Below are positions 22,707 through 32,123 of a DNA stretch of 64,000 nt, piece by piece (positions within the stretch are counted from its first letter, which is position 1; each line of letters opens with the position of its first letter). The notes under the pieces are model-generated. The model was not told the origin of the DNA. It saw nothing but the letters and a program-made list of their open reading frames with translations, and ran no database searches. The position numbers and the translations under genes are program-made. Origin of the DNA: Thalassospira sp. HF15 (GTDB lineage Bacteria; Pseudomonadota; Alphaproteobacteria; Rhodospirillales; Thalassospiraceae); assembly GCF_011806525.1 (NCBI RefSeq), contig NZ_JAAVKI010000003.1, forward strand, positions 186,001-250,000, written 5' to 3'.

Positions 22707-25544
22707 TTATTCGGCGGCAATTCCCATTTCATCAACGGCATCCGCACAGCGGTTGCAAACGGTTTTGTGTTCGGCGTGACTGCCGACTTCCGGCAGGGTT
22801 TGCCAGCAGCGTTCACATTTGGCCCCCTCTGCCAGTGCCGGCACAACTCCGACACCTGCAACATCTTCAAGGGTATAGGCACCTTCCGGTGCGTCACCTG
22901 TAATCAGTTCGATGTCAGATGTAATGGCAATTTCGGCAAGATTAAGGCCATTCAGCGCTTCGACATATTCTGCTGCCGCATAAACCTTTGGTGCGGCATC
23001 AAGGCTTGCGCCAATGCGTTTTTCCGCACGTTCCAGTTCAAGCGCACCGGTGACGACACGGCGAAGCTTGCGGATTTTGGCCCATTTGGTTGCCAGTGCG
23101 TCGTCTTTCCAGCCATCGGAAACCGTATTGAAGGTTTCCGCGTGAACCGAGCTTTCCGCACCATAACGCGCACGCCATGCTTCATCGGCGGTAAAGCACA
23201 GAACCGGCGCCAACCAACGTACAAGGCAATCAAACACGCGATCCATGACAGTACGAGCCGCACGGCGGCGCAGGCTGCTTGGCGCGTCGCAATAAAGCGC
23301 GTCCTTGCGGATATCGAGATAGAAGGCCGACATGTCGAGCGCACAGAAGTTATGCAGTTCGATAAACATGCTGTGGAAGTCGTAGTCTGCCGTCGTCTTA
23401 CGCACCATGTCGTCAAGGTGGCTCAGACGATGGAGAACCCAACGTTCAAGTTCCGGCAGTTCGTTGTCTGCGACTTTTTCGTCTTCGCTGAATTCGGCGA
23501 GGTTGCCCAGCAGGAAGCGCAGCGTGTTGCGCAGGCGACGATAGATATCGGAATGACGCTGAATGATTTCATGACTGATGCGCAGATCATCGTGATAATC
23601 CGAGCTCACCACCCAAAGACGCAGAATATCCGCGCCAAGCTTGTTGATCACATCGTTTGGCGCAATGACGTTGCCCAGCGACTTGGACATCTTGCGGCCT
23701 TCGCCATCAAGCACGAAGCCATGGGTCAAAACCGCTTCATACGGCGCGCGGCCACGGGTACCGCAAGACTCAAGAAGCGAGCTGTGGAACCAGCCGCGAT
23801 GCTGGTCCGAACCTTCGAGATACAGGTCGGCGGGCCATTTCAGGTCCTGACGCTCTTCAAGCACGAAGGCATGGGTCGAACCGGAATCAAACCAGACATC
23901 AAGCACGTCGGTGACCTGTTCGAAATCATCGGCGTTGTACTTGTCGCCGAGGAAATACTGCGCATCACGGGTAAACCACGCATCGGCACCTTCTTCGCAG
24001 AAGGCTTCGTAAACACGATCAAGGACTTCCTGGTCGCGCAGCGGCTGGCGGGTGCTTTTTTCGATGAACACCGTGATCGGCACGCCCCATGCCCGCTGAC
24101 GCGATACGCACCAGTCCGGGCGGTTGGCAATCATGGAATGCAGACGGTTACGACCGGCTTCCGGCACAAAGCGGGTTTCATCAATCGCCTTGAGCGCCTT
24201 TTCACGCAGGTCATTGTCCTGCATGGAAATGAACCATTGCGGCGTGGTGCGATAGATCACCGGTGCCTTGGAACGCCACGAGCACGGATAGGAGTGCTTG
24301 AGACGGCCACGCGACAGCAGCGCGTCCACTTCGACCAGCTTGGCGATGACGGCTTCGTTGGCACCGGCTTCCTTGCCGTTTTCGTCATAGATGCGTTCAC
24401 CCGCAAACAGCGGCACGGTCTGATAATAGGCACCGTCACCATCAACCATTTCCGGAACTTCCAGACCATATTTCAGACCTGTCTGGTAATCGTCCGGACC
24501 GTGGGTCGGTGCGGTATGGACAAAGCCGGTACCGGTATCGGTCGTGACATAGTCAGCGGCCAGAAGCGGCACGTCAAAATCATAACCCTGACCGCGGAAC
24601 GGATGGGCCGAAAGCGTGCCTTCAAGTTCGGAACCCTTGAAGGTACCGACAACCTTGTGAGCGGTAATGCGACCGTTTTTGCACAGATCTTCAAGCAGAT
24701 CGGTACAGACCGCCATCTTCTCGCCGACCTTCGACCAGGCTTCTTCGGCGGTTTCGGTGACTTCGATGACGGAATATTCGATGTCTTCGCCATACGAAAT
24801 CGCACGGTTGCCCGGAATGGTCCAAGGGGTCGTGGTCCAGATGACGATGGTCGCATCTTTGAGCAGATCAACCTTGGTCTCGGTGACCGGGAAACGCACA
24901 TAGATCGTCTTGGAGGTATGGTCGTGATATTCGACTTCGGCCTCGGCAAGGGCGGTTTTTTCCACCACCGACCACATGACCGGTTTGGAGCCCATATAGA
25001 GCGAACCGTTCATCAGGAACTTGCCAAGTTCACGCGCAATAGATGCCTCGGCCTTGTAATCCATGGTGACATAGGGGTTGTCCCAGTCGCCCATCACGCC
25101 AAGACGTTTGAATTCCTCGCGCTGGATATCAAGCCATTTCTGGGCGAACTCGCGGCATTCCTTGCGGAATTCGGCAATCGGAACATCGTCCTTGTTCTTG
25201 CCCTTGGCGCGGTACTGTTCTTCGATCTTCCATTCAATCGGAAGGCCATGGCAGTCCCAACCCGGAACGTAAACCGCGTTCTTGCCCAGCATCTGCTGCG
25301 AACGGGTGATGACATCTTTTAGGATTTTGTTCAGCGCATGACCAATATGCAGATGGCCGTTGGCATAAGGCGGGCCATCATGGAGGACAAACATTTCACG
25401 ATCGGCCGAAATACCGCGAATTTTGCCATAGAGGTCCTCGTCCTTCCACTGCTCGAGCAGGGTGGGCTCCATCTTTGGCAAACCCGCCCGCATCGGGAAA
25501 TCGGTCTTGGGCAGGATAACGGTTTTCTTGTATTCGACACTCAT
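22707..25544 (-). CDS. ileS: Isoleucyl-tRNA synthetase
   Basis: IleRS, 945 residues, class I synthetase that charges tRNA-Ile and edits valine. The HIGH signature appears in PPYANGHLHIGHALNKIL and KMSKS in GRKMSKSLGN. The CP1 editing domain (about 190-390) and tRNA-binding C-terminal domain are complete. The C-terminal zinc finger has CERCWQ and CNRC, as in the bacterial type. It lies between ribF and lspA in the conserved block. Confidence 0.98.
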   Translation of the reverse strand: MSVEYKKTVILPKTDFPMRAGLPKMEPTLLEQWKDEDLYGKIRGISADREMFVLHDGPPYANGHLHIGHALNKILKDVITRSQQMLGKNAVYVPGWDCHGLPIEWKIEEQYRAKGKNKDDVPIAEFRKECREFAQKWLDIQREEFKRLGVMGDWDNPYVTMDYKAEASIARELGKFLMNGSLYMGSKPVMWSVVEKTALAEAEVEYHDHTSKTIYVRFPVTETKVDLLKDATIVIWTTTPWTIPGNRAISYGEDIEYSVIEVTETAEEAWSKVGEKMAVCTDLLEDLCKNGRITAHKVVGTFKGSELEGTLSAHPFRGQGYDFDVPLLAADYVTTDTGTGFVHTAPTHGPDDYQTGLKYGLEVPEMVDGDGAYYQTVPLFAGERIYDENGKEAGANEAVIAKLVEVDALLSRGRLKHSYPCSWRSKAPVIYRTTPQWFISMQDNDLREKALKAIDETRFVPEAGRNRLHSMIANRPDWCVSRQRAWGVPITVFIEKSTRQPLRDQEVLDRVYEAFCEEGADAWFTRDAQYFLGDKYNADDFEQVTDVLDVWFDSGSTHAFVLEERQDLKWPADLYLEGSDQHRGWFHSSLLESCGTRGRAPYEAVLTHGFVLDGEGRKMSKSLGNVIAPNDVINKLGADILRLWVVSSDYHDDLRISHEIIQRHSDIYRRLRNTLRFLLGNLAEFSEDEKVADNELPELERWVLHRLSHLDDMVRKTTADYDFHSMFIELHNFCALDMSAFYLDIRKDALYCDAPSSLRRRAARTVMDRVFDCLVRWLAPVLCFTADEAWRARYGAESSVHAETFNTVSDGWKDDALATKWAKIRKLRRVVTGALELERAEKRIGASLDAAPKVYAAAEYVEALNGLNLAEIAITSDIELITGDAPEGAYTLEDVAGVGVVPALAEGAKCERCWQTLPEVGSHAEHKTVCNRCADAVDEMGIAAE

Positions 25545-25653
25545 CGTGACGGTCCTGTCGTCTTGAACAAATTAAAAGGGCGAACCCCCAAAGGTCTCGC
25601 GAAAAGCTGATCTTGCGAAAAGCGCGCGGATCATAGCGGGTTCGTCAACAAAT

Positions 25654-26610
25654 TCAAATCTTGCCGAGAATATCCTTGGCAGCGATCACATCTGCCGCGA
25701 TCTGGGCTTTCAGGGCATCAAGCCCATCGAACTTCTTTTCCCCGCGGATAAAGCCGTGCAGGCGCACGCGCACACGCCGGCCATAGATGTCCTGATCAAA
25801 GTCAAAAAGGTGCGCTTCAAGCCCGGCATCATCATCGCCGCCAAAGCTTGGCCGCACACCGATATTGGCGACTCCGGGCACCCAGCGTTCCACGGTTTTG
25901 CCATCGGCCTCGGAAACCAGCCCAAGTTCGACAGCATATACACCGAATTTCGGGCGCAGATGATTACCAAGCGGAACATTTGCCGTCGGGAACCCGATGG
26001 TCCGTCCACGGGCATCGCCATGGGCGACAGTCCCGCCGATTTCCCAGGGGCGCCCCAACAGGTGCTTGGCGTCTTCGGGGCGTCCATCGCGGAGCGCCTG
26101 ACGGATTGCGGTCGAGGAATAGATAATCCCGTTATCATGGGTCACAGCACGCACCGCGGTAACGCCAAAACCGGATTTTTCACCGATGGCGCGCAGCAAC
26201 TCGACATCCCCTGCCCGGCCCTTGCCAAAGCAGAAATCCCAACCGACTACGACATGCTTGGCACCAAGCCCCGTGACCAGAACACGTTCAACGAATTCCT
26301 CGGCGGTCATGGCGGCAAAATCGCGATTGAATTCGACTTCATAGAACAGGTCGATATCAATGCCGCCAGCCGCGGTTTCGCGGTCCTCGGCCGAGGTCAG
26401 GCGAAACGGCGGATCATCGGCACGAAACAGCATGCGCGGATGCGGCTCAAACGTCAGGATCGCAAGCGGCGCACCAAGATCGCGGGCAATCGCACGGGCC
26501 TGATCCAGAAGCTTCTGATGCCCCAGATGCAGTCCATCGAAATTGCCGATCGCCACTACGGCGCCGCGCGCATCGTCGGTCAGGTTCTCAAAAGATCGAA
26601 AAACGCGCAT
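25654..26610 (-). CDS. ribF: Bifunctional riboflavin kinase/FAD synthetase
   Basis: RibF, 318 residues, converts riboflavin to FMN and then FAD. The N-terminal nucleotidyltransferase domain has AIGNFDGLHLGHQKLL and the later YSSTAIRQALRDG. The C-terminal riboflavin kinase domain has GRTIGFPTANV and the Glu in GLEAHLFDFDQDIYG. I chose the ATG at 26610 (MRVFRSF), which matches the usual family start and has GAGAG upstream. No FMN riboswitch is visible upstream. Confidence 0.95.
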   Translation of the reverse strand: MRVFRSFENLTDDARGAVVAIGNFDGLHLGHQKLLDQARAIARDLGAPLAILTFEPHPRMLFRADDPPFRLTSAEDRETAAGGIDIDLFYEVEFNRDFAAMTAEEFVERVLVTGLGAKHVVVGWDFCFGKGRAGDVELLRAIGEKSGFGVTAVRAVTHDNGIIYSSTAIRQALRDGRPEDAKHLLGRPWEIGGTVAHGDARGRTIGFPTANVPLGNHLRPKFGVYAVELGLVSEADGKTVERWVPGVANIGVRPSFGGDDDAGLEAHLFDFDQDIYGRRVRVRLHGFIRGEKKFDGLDALKAQIAADVIAAKDILGKI

Positions 26611-26740
26611 TCGCGCTGGTCTCTCTTTGCTGCGGTCCATGCCTGCCGACCTTTTATCGGCAAATCCAGCAGGCAGCTATATAGGGCGCAGGCCCGAAGC
26701 GTAAAGACTTTTCCGACAAAAAAGCGAGCCTTCCCTGACC

Positions 26741-27178
26741 CTAGCCGCGCGATGGTACCATCACCGTTGCTTCGCCCGAGATCACACAGCGATCCCCGAC
26801 ATAGCAATTGGTTTCGAGAATGGCGCGTTTCTTTTCTGGCATCATTTCGCGAACAGTGACGCGCGCGGTTACGGTGTCACCAATGCGGACCGGTGCCTTG
26901 AACTGCAAATTCTGGGACAGATAAATCGTTCCCGGACCCGGCAGGCGGGTGCCAAGGACGGTGGAAATGAACCCTGCCGAAAGCATGCCATGAGCAATCC
27001 GGCCTTCGAACATTGTGGTTTCGGCATAGTCCTGATTAAGGTGCACCGGGTTGGTATCACCCGTAATCCCGGCAAACATGACGATATCGGTTTCGGTTAC
27101 CGTTTTGCCATAGCTTGCTGACAGACCAATCTCCAGATCTTCGAAATACAGCCCATGAAGTCCGTCGCGTTCGTCCAT
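26741..27178 (-). CDS. MaoC-like (R)-specific enoyl-CoA hydratase
   Basis: A 145-residue single hot-dog-fold hydratase. The active-site motif is AGITGDTNPVHLNQDYA, with the catalytic Asp and His of the MaoC/PhaJ group. Such proteins hydrate trans-2-enoyl-CoA or act in PHA precursor supply or acid degradation; the substrate is not defined here. Monocistronic, downstream of no obvious partner. Confidence 0.9.
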   Translation of the reverse strand: MDERDGLHGLYFEDLEIGLSASYGKTVTETDIVMFAGITGDTNPVHLNQDYAETTMFEGRIAHGMLSAGFISTVLGTRLPGPGTIYLSQNLQFKAPVRIGDTVTARVTVREMMPEKKRAILETNCYVGDRCVISGEATVMVPSRG

Positions 27179-27419
27179 TTCCTAGAAACCCTTTGCCTTT
27201 TGCGCGCTGGCTCACACTGCAGATGTCGCGCTTATGATTATTTTGCAATGCAATATTTGTAATTTTATTGCGCATTTTTAGAAATGAGCAATGCCTATTT
27301 CGTCGAATGACCAATTGTCACACGCTTGAAATTGCCAGAAACGACGACATATCAGGGCATGCCCACCCGGCATCATAAAAAAGAATTCAGAAGATCAAAT
27401 CTTTAGGGAGCGCCCCACA

Positions 27420-28211
27420 ATGAACACCACAATTGCCGACACCTATGAAATTGCCATGGGTCGATGGAGCCGCCGTCTTTCACGTAGCTTCCTTGATTTT
27501 GTTGCCGCACCGTCCTGCGGGGCACTGGTCGATGTTGGCTGTGGGACCGGAAGCCTGACACTGGCGGCGGCAAACCGCTATCCGAATGCGCGGGTTGTCG
27601 GCATTGATCTTATTCCCGACTATTTAACCGATGCCCTGCGTCAGGAAGCGGCAAATATCGAACTCAAGACCGGTGATGCGTCATCCCTGCCGTTTGAGGA
27701 CAAAAGTTTTGATACCGCCTGCTCGCAACTTTTGATCAATGATCTGGAAGACCCGAAACAGGCACTTGGCGAAATGGTGCGGGTGACCAAACCAAATGGG
27801 CAGATTGCGGCATCGGTCTGGGACCGGTCGGGAGGTCTGACCTTTATCCGGCTGTTTCTGGATGCAGCGGCCATTCTGGCCGGGGTCGAGGGCGAAAAAC
27901 TGCGCGAAGAGATTTTCGACGTCCCCTGTGAGGACGAAGATGATCTTTACGATCTTTGGTCGGATGCCGGATTGCAGGATATCGACACGACGACCTTGGC
28001 CGTGCGCATGGATTTCATTGATTTCGATGATTACTGGCAATCGCTGATGGGCGCGCACAGCCTGATCCGCAATTTCTTTAACCGGCAATATGCTGACACA
28101 GCCTATGAAATTCAGCAGGCCACACGCCTGGCATATCTTGGCGGCAAGACAGACGGGCGGCGATCCCTTGTGGCATCGGCCATGGCGGTGCGCGGTGTGG
28201 TTCCGGTTTAA
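27420..28211 (+). CDS. Class I SAM-dependent methyltransferase
   Basis: A 263-residue Rossmann-fold methyltransferase. Motif I is LVDVGCGTGSLTLAAA, motif II is VVGIDLIPDY, and ASSLPFEDKSFDTACSQLLI follows, as in the UbiE/MenG-like Methyltransf_11 group. The acceptor is unknown. Its stop codon directly abuts the convergent stop of the desaturase-like gene. A 240-base gap upstream should hold its promoter. Confidence 0.9.
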   Translation: MNTTIADTYEIAMGRWSRRLSRSFLDFVAAPSCGALVDVGCGTGSLTLAAANRYPNARVVGIDLIPDYLTDALRQEAANIELKTGDASSLPFEDKSFDTACSQLLINDLEDPKQALGEMVRVTKPNGQIAASVWDRSGGLTFIRLFLDAAAILAGVEGEKLREEIFDVPCEDEDDLYDLWSDAGLQDIDTTTLAVRMDFIDFDDYWQSLMGAHSLIRNFFNRQYADTAYEIQQATRLAYLGGKTDGRRSLVASAMAVRGVVPV

Positions 28212-29003
28212 TTAACGACGCCCGAACGGCATCCATAAAACACCCAGCAGGCTCTGACTGTCCTTGTCGCGGAATTCGTCAAGGCCGATCTGCATGTCGT
28301 GATCATTGACCTTGGTGTGGTCGATATAGCTGACAAACAGTCGATCCCATATCGACAGGATATTGCCATAGTTGCTGTTGGTTTCGCGCATGACGCTGGA
28401 ATGATGTACCCGGTGCATGTCAGGAGTGACGATCAACATGCGCAAGCCGCGATCAAGGCTTTTGGGCAGATGCACATTGCCATGATTGAACAGGGCAAAG
28501 CCGCTGAGCATGCTTTCATAAATCACCACTGCCCAAGGATCGGCCCCGATCAACAGGACAAAGAAAGACTTGTAAAGCGCGGATGCGACTATCTCGAAGG
28601 GATGAAAACGCACAGCGGTCGAGACATCAAATTCGGTGTCACAGTGATGCACCCTGTGAAACCGCCAGAAGACCGGCACGATATGCGTCAGGCGATGTTG
28701 CCAATAGATCGCACAATCCAGAAGGACAAAGGTAACCAGCCCCGATAACAACGGGGGCAACCCGACAAGGTTATTGATCCCCCAACCGTTTGCCTGTGCC
28801 CAAATGGCCGTTGCAATCATCGCCGCCCCGATGGTGAAGCGTGCCAAAGCAGCACTCAGCAGCAAAAGGCCGAAATTGGTCAGCCAGCGCATGGGACGAC
28901 GCACCGCTTCCTTCGGTCGATAGGGTGCCAAGGCCTCCCACAAGGCCATGACCGCCAGAATGGCGGCAAAGATACCCAGCCGAAACAGTCCGCTCTGATC
29001 CAT
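28212..29003 (-). CDS. Sterol desaturase/fatty acid hydroxylase family protein
   Basis: A 263-residue membrane di-iron enzyme with about four to five hydrophobic segments. The three histidine boxes are visible: HRLTH, FHRVHHCD and MHRVHHSS, which bind the iron pair. Bacterial members hydroxylate or desaturate lipids, carotenoids or hopanoids; the substrate cannot be told here. AGGAT precedes the ATG. Confidence 0.9.
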   Translation of the reverse strand: MDQSGLFRLGIFAAILAVMALWEALAPYRPKEAVRRPMRWLTNFGLLLLSAALARFTIGAAMIATAIWAQANGWGINNLVGLPPLLSGLVTFVLLDCAIYWQHRLTHIVPVFWRFHRVHHCDTEFDVSTAVRFHPFEIVASALYKSFFVLLIGADPWAVVIYESMLSGFALFNHGNVHLPKSLDRGLRMLIVTPDMHRVHHSSVMRETNSNYGNILSIWDRLFVSYIDHTKVNDHDMQIGLDEFRDKDSQSLLGVLWMPFGRR

Positions 29004-29180
29004 TTCATCCTGCCTTGTGTGATGAGGTCGGGTTCGTATTCGTCATCTTGAAGTGATAGCGGATATCGCAACATGCAAACAATATCTTGAACATCGCGGT
29101 ATCATCACCTTTATGTTAGAGAAAGGCGATTAACACTGAAACGCCATCTTACAACGGCAAATTTGAATACAGGGGGCTTT

Positions 29181-30209
29181 ATGCCAGAACGATCAGGATC
29201 TTTTCGAACACTCTTTCTTTCCGTGTTCGCGACCCTGTCCTTTGGCAGCACTGCCCTTGCAGACGGCCCGCCGTTTGATCTTCCGGTCGATTGTGCGGGC
29301 AACACCTGTGACATCGTACATTATGTCGATCATGATCCGGGCCCTCAAATTCGCGATTATGCCTGTGGCACCACGACATATGACGGCCATCGCGGCACGG
29401 ATTTCGCCATTCCCGACGAAGCCACCATGCTTGAAGGCGTGTCGGTGCGTGCCATTGCCGATGGGACAGTCATCGCTGTGCGCGAAGGGGTCGAAGACAT
29501 CGATTCCGGTCGCATTTCGCCAAACAGCCTTGAAGGCATTGAATGCGGCAACGGTATTCTGATTGATCATGATGATGGCTGGCAGAGCCAGTATTGCCAT
29601 CTGCGCCGCAGCTGGGTCGCAGTCAAACAGGGTGACCGCGTCAGCCGCGGACAAGTCATTGGCCGGATCGGCATTTCCGGCCAGGCAACCTTCCCACACC
29701 TGCATTTCAATCTGCGCAAGGATGGTGAACTTGTTGATCCGTTCAGCGGCACGGCCATGGGTGCAAGCACACCCAATGACTGCAGTGTTGATAATGCCGC
29801 CCTTTGGTCAACTGGGGCCCGTGCCCAGCTGACCTATAATGAGATTACACTTTATGGTCATGGGTTTTCGATGGCACGCCCGACCGCATCGGACCTTAAA
29901 CGGGGCTATGGCAAGGACCAGGAACTGCCACGCACCAGCCCGGGCCTTTATTTCTGGGCCTATCTGATCGGTGCCAATGACGGTGACGTCATTCGCATGA
30001 GCCTGCAAACGCCAGACGGCAAAGGCGGACATCGCGACTTTGCCGTTGATCTGCCCAACGATGCCGGCCCACGTGCGAAGTGGTTCTTCATCAATATGGA
30101 CCGCCCCGGAAGCTATTGGCCGGCGGGCACCTATCAGGGTGAAATTACCTTTACCCGTGGTGACAATACCCGGCGCGTGATTGGCCAGAGCACCGTTACC
30201 ATCCGCTAG
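29181..30209 (+). CDS. M23 family metallopeptidase, exported
   Basis: A 342-residue secreted protein. The signal peptide ends near STALA-DGPP. The LytM/M23 domain carries HRGTDF (His70, Asp74) and HLHF (His173, His175), all zinc ligands, so it should be an active peptidoglycan endopeptidase. Two loops with paired cysteines (CAGNTC, YACG, IECG) could form disulfides. About 130 C-terminal residues form an additional beta-rich domain of unknown role. AGGGGG precedes the ATG at 29181 at good spacing. Confidence 0.88.
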   Translation: MPERSGSFRTLFLSVFATLSFGSTALADGPPFDLPVDCAGNTCDIVHYVDHDPGPQIRDYACGTTTYDGHRGTDFAIPDEATMLEGVSVRAIADGTVIAVREGVEDIDSGRISPNSLEGIECGNGILIDHDDGWQSQYCHLRRSWVAVKQGDRVSRGQVIGRIGISGQATFPHLHFNLRKDGELVDPFSGTAMGASTPNDCSVDNAALWSTGARAQLTYNEITLYGHGFSMARPTASDLKRGYGKDQELPRTSPGLYFWAYLIGANDGDVIRMSLQTPDGKGGHRDFAVDLPNDAGPRAKWFFINMDRPGSYWPAGTYQGEITFTRGDNTRRVIGQSTVTIR

Positions 30210-30360
30210 CTGGCAAAATTTAGCGAATCGTGGCGGGAACTTCGCAAGCGCCGGTGTGTTTTACAACATGGAAAGTCCCACTGTGTGGCCAACAGGCAAG
30301 GTCACCGCAATTTGTGACAAAACCGACAGCAAAAACGCGACCTTTTCCATGAGGTTGAAA

Positions 30361-30419
30361 GTTTTTTGACGTTTTTTGACTCACAGCACTTGTAACTCGC
30401 CCTTTTGCCTGCCTATATT
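30361..30419 (+). promoter_or_regulatory. Direct repeat and sigma-70-like promoter of the 40-aa protein
   Basis: GTTTTTTGAC occurs twice back to back (30361-30380). It is followed by TTGTAA (30390-30395), an 18-base spacer and TATATT (30414-30419), a plausible -35/-10 pair 55 bases before the small gene. Confidence 0.5.
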
Positions 30420-30473
30420 TGGACTGTGCCGAGACCTGCACATTGCCACTACCTGTCAGAAGACGGAGTAAAC

Positions 30474-30596
30474 ATGATGAATAAGCGCAAAGCCGTTGCA
30501 ATCGCCATTGCTCGTGAACAGCAGATCGCCCGTTCGATGGAAATCCTGTTCGCCGGTACCATTCTTGCCGTGATCGCATCGCTTCTGGTTCTCTGA
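30474..30596 (+). CDS. Small membrane protein, 40 residues
   Basis: A 40-codon gene with GGAG seven bases before the ATG and a recognisable promoter upstream. The product has a basic/amphipathic N-terminal half (NKRKAVAIAIAREQQIARSM) and a C-terminal hydrophobic segment (LFAGTILAVIASLLVL) long enough to cross or anchor in the membrane. No family is recognised. The arrangement recalls small regulatory or stress membrane proteins. A 180-base gap separates it from the next gene. Confidence 0.65.
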   Translation: MMNKRKAVAIAIAREQQIARSMEILFAGTILAVIASLLVL

Positions 30597-30790
30597 TCCA
30601 GCCTTCGCTTTCATCATTTGCGTCCCCTTTCAAACCGACCGGTTTTGAAGAGACCCTCTATTAAAAAGCTTCATGACACATCACAGCATTCTTTCGGTCA
30701 TCATTGCGCGAATTATCAGCCCGGTTGTCTAAGGACACCGGGACGTATCTGTTCGCCTTTTTGATGCACTGAATATCTGTGAGCATTGTC

Positions 30791-31117
30791 ATGACTGATC
30801 ATGCATTTGCTGCGTCCACCCACGACGCGCATACCCAAAAATCCGTTTATTGTTTCTCCGTTCACGCTGCAGCTGAACCCGATGTCATGCCGCGCGTTCT
30901 TGAGCTGTTTGCCAAGCGAAACCTCGTCCCGGCAAGCTGGCACTCAAGTGTCGCCGAAGGTTTGCGTGGTTATGAAGAACTGCAGATCGACATTCAGGTC
31001 CAGCAGCTTGAAACCAAGGTCGCCGAGCACATCGCACGCTGCCTGCGTCAGATCATCCACGTAAATACAGTTCTGACGTCGGAAAAAGGCTATTCAAACT
31101 CGGCGCTTAGCGCTTAG
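30791..31117 (+). CDS. ACT-domain-like small protein
   Basis: A 108-residue protein whose body resembles an ACT domain of the acetolactate-synthase small-subunit type (YCFSVHAAAEPDVMPRVLEL, then FAKRNLVPASWH). The spacing of the first strand, helix and second strand fits, but the amino-acid-binding glycine region is not typical. No ilvB-type catalytic gene is nearby, so a free-standing regulatory role is likely. GTG at 30779 is an alternative start; neither start has a strong ribosome binding site. Confidence 0.65.
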   Translation: MTDHAFAASTHDAHTQKSVYCFSVHAAAEPDVMPRVLELFAKRNLVPASWHSSVAEGLRGYEELQIDIQVQQLETKVAEHIARCLRQIIHVNTVLTSEKGYSNSALSA

Positions 31118-31176
31118 GCTGTCTTGGTGCGCGGCGCTGCACCATTTCGCAGCGCCCTTGCCGACAGGAGTTCGAC

Positions 31177-32040
31177 TTGGCCTATATTGATCACATCCAC
31201 GCCTGCAATAACGCCAATCTCGCACGCTATGCCCGCTTTAGGATTGGCGATCTTCCGGTCGGGGCCATCCGTTCGGAATTTGCCACCGCGCTGACAGGCC
31301 TTGGCGATATGTTCATGCGCGACGAAAACGGTGAGTATGGTTTTGGCCCGCAGATCAAAACTGTTGATGCGCGAAACCGGACCCTGATCGAGGCCACCGA
31401 AGCCCTGTGTCAGCAAGGTGTAATCAAACAGCTGCACGGCGAGAAGTTTGATATCCGTAACCGTCTTTCCGATGACCCGCTATGTCAGTTGGATCGGTTT
31501 GCCATGCCGTATTTCGGATGCCGGTCATGGGGTGTGCATATGAACGGCTTTGTCCGCAAGGCCGATGGCATTCACATGTGGATCGCCAAACGTGCGATGG
31601 ACAAACCGACCTATCCCGGAATGCTTGATAATATGGTGGCCGGCGGCCAGCCAACCGGCCTTGGTTTTCGCGAAAACATGATCAAGGAATGTGCCGAAGA
31701 AGCCGGAATTCCCGCTGACCTCGCACAGAACGTTTTGCCAATCGGGACCATTTCATACCTTTATGAAACGGACGAAGGGCTCAAGCCGGACGTTATGGTC
31801 AATTTCGATCTGGAACTGCCAGAGGATTTCGTCCCGCATTGCGCCGATGGCGAGGTTGAGCAATTTGATCTGCTGCCCATCGCCGAAGTGGCCGAGATTG
31901 TCCGCACCGGGTTTGACTTCAAATTCAATTGTGCCCTGGTGGTGATTGACTTCCTGATCCGCCAGGGCCATTTGACCGCCGATAACGAGCCGTCCTATTG
32001 CGATCTTGTCACCGGCCTTCACCGCAGCCTTGAGCCCTGA
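31177..32040 (+). CDS. DUF4743/Nudix hydrolase family protein
   Basis: A 287-residue protein with a long N-terminal domain (about 1-125) followed by a Nudix domain. The Nudix box region reads GLGFRENMIKECAEEAGIP: the E-x-x-E-E-x-G core is kept, while the usual first Glu and the Arg are substituted. This two-domain form is related to the Nudix part of plant and fungal thiamine-pyrophosphokinase-like proteins. The substrate may be a damaged or oxidised thiamine derivative, by family knowledge only. The start codon is TTG at 31177 with AGGAG six bases upstream. Confidence 0.85.
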   Translation: MAYIDHIHACNNANLARYARFRIGDLPVGAIRSEFATALTGLGDMFMRDENGEYGFGPQIKTVDARNRTLIEATEALCQQGVIKQLHGEKFDIRNRLSDDPLCQLDRFAMPYFGCRSWGVHMNGFVRKADGIHMWIAKRAMDKPTYPGMLDNMVAGGQPTGLGFRENMIKECAEEAGIPADLAQNVLPIGTISYLYETDEGLKPDVMVNFDLELPEDFVPHCADGEVEQFDLLPIAEVAEIVRTGFDFKFNCALVVIDFLIRQGHLTADNEPSYCDLVTGLHRSLEP

Positions 32041-32062
32041 ACCGACACTTTGCAATACCTGA

Positions 32063-32107
32063 AAACAAAAAGGCACCAGCCCGACCGGGATGGTGCCCTT
32101 TTGTTTA
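32063..32107. terminator. Bidirectional terminator between convergent genes
   Basis: GGCACCA and TGGTGCC form the stem core, extended by AAACAAAAA and TTTTGTTT flanks, so it can work for the Nudix gene (+) and the 160-residue gene (-). Confidence 0.85.
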
Positions 32108-32123
32108 AAATACAGGTTGTCGT

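Noticed and set aside
22512-25322. Long open frame (936 codons) on the plus strand
   Set aside because: It lies entirely antisense to ileS/lspA, has no ribosome binding site or domain, and results from the codon bias of the opposite gene.
26611-26740. FMN riboswitch before ribF
   Set aside because: The conserved RFN-element sequence blocks are not present.
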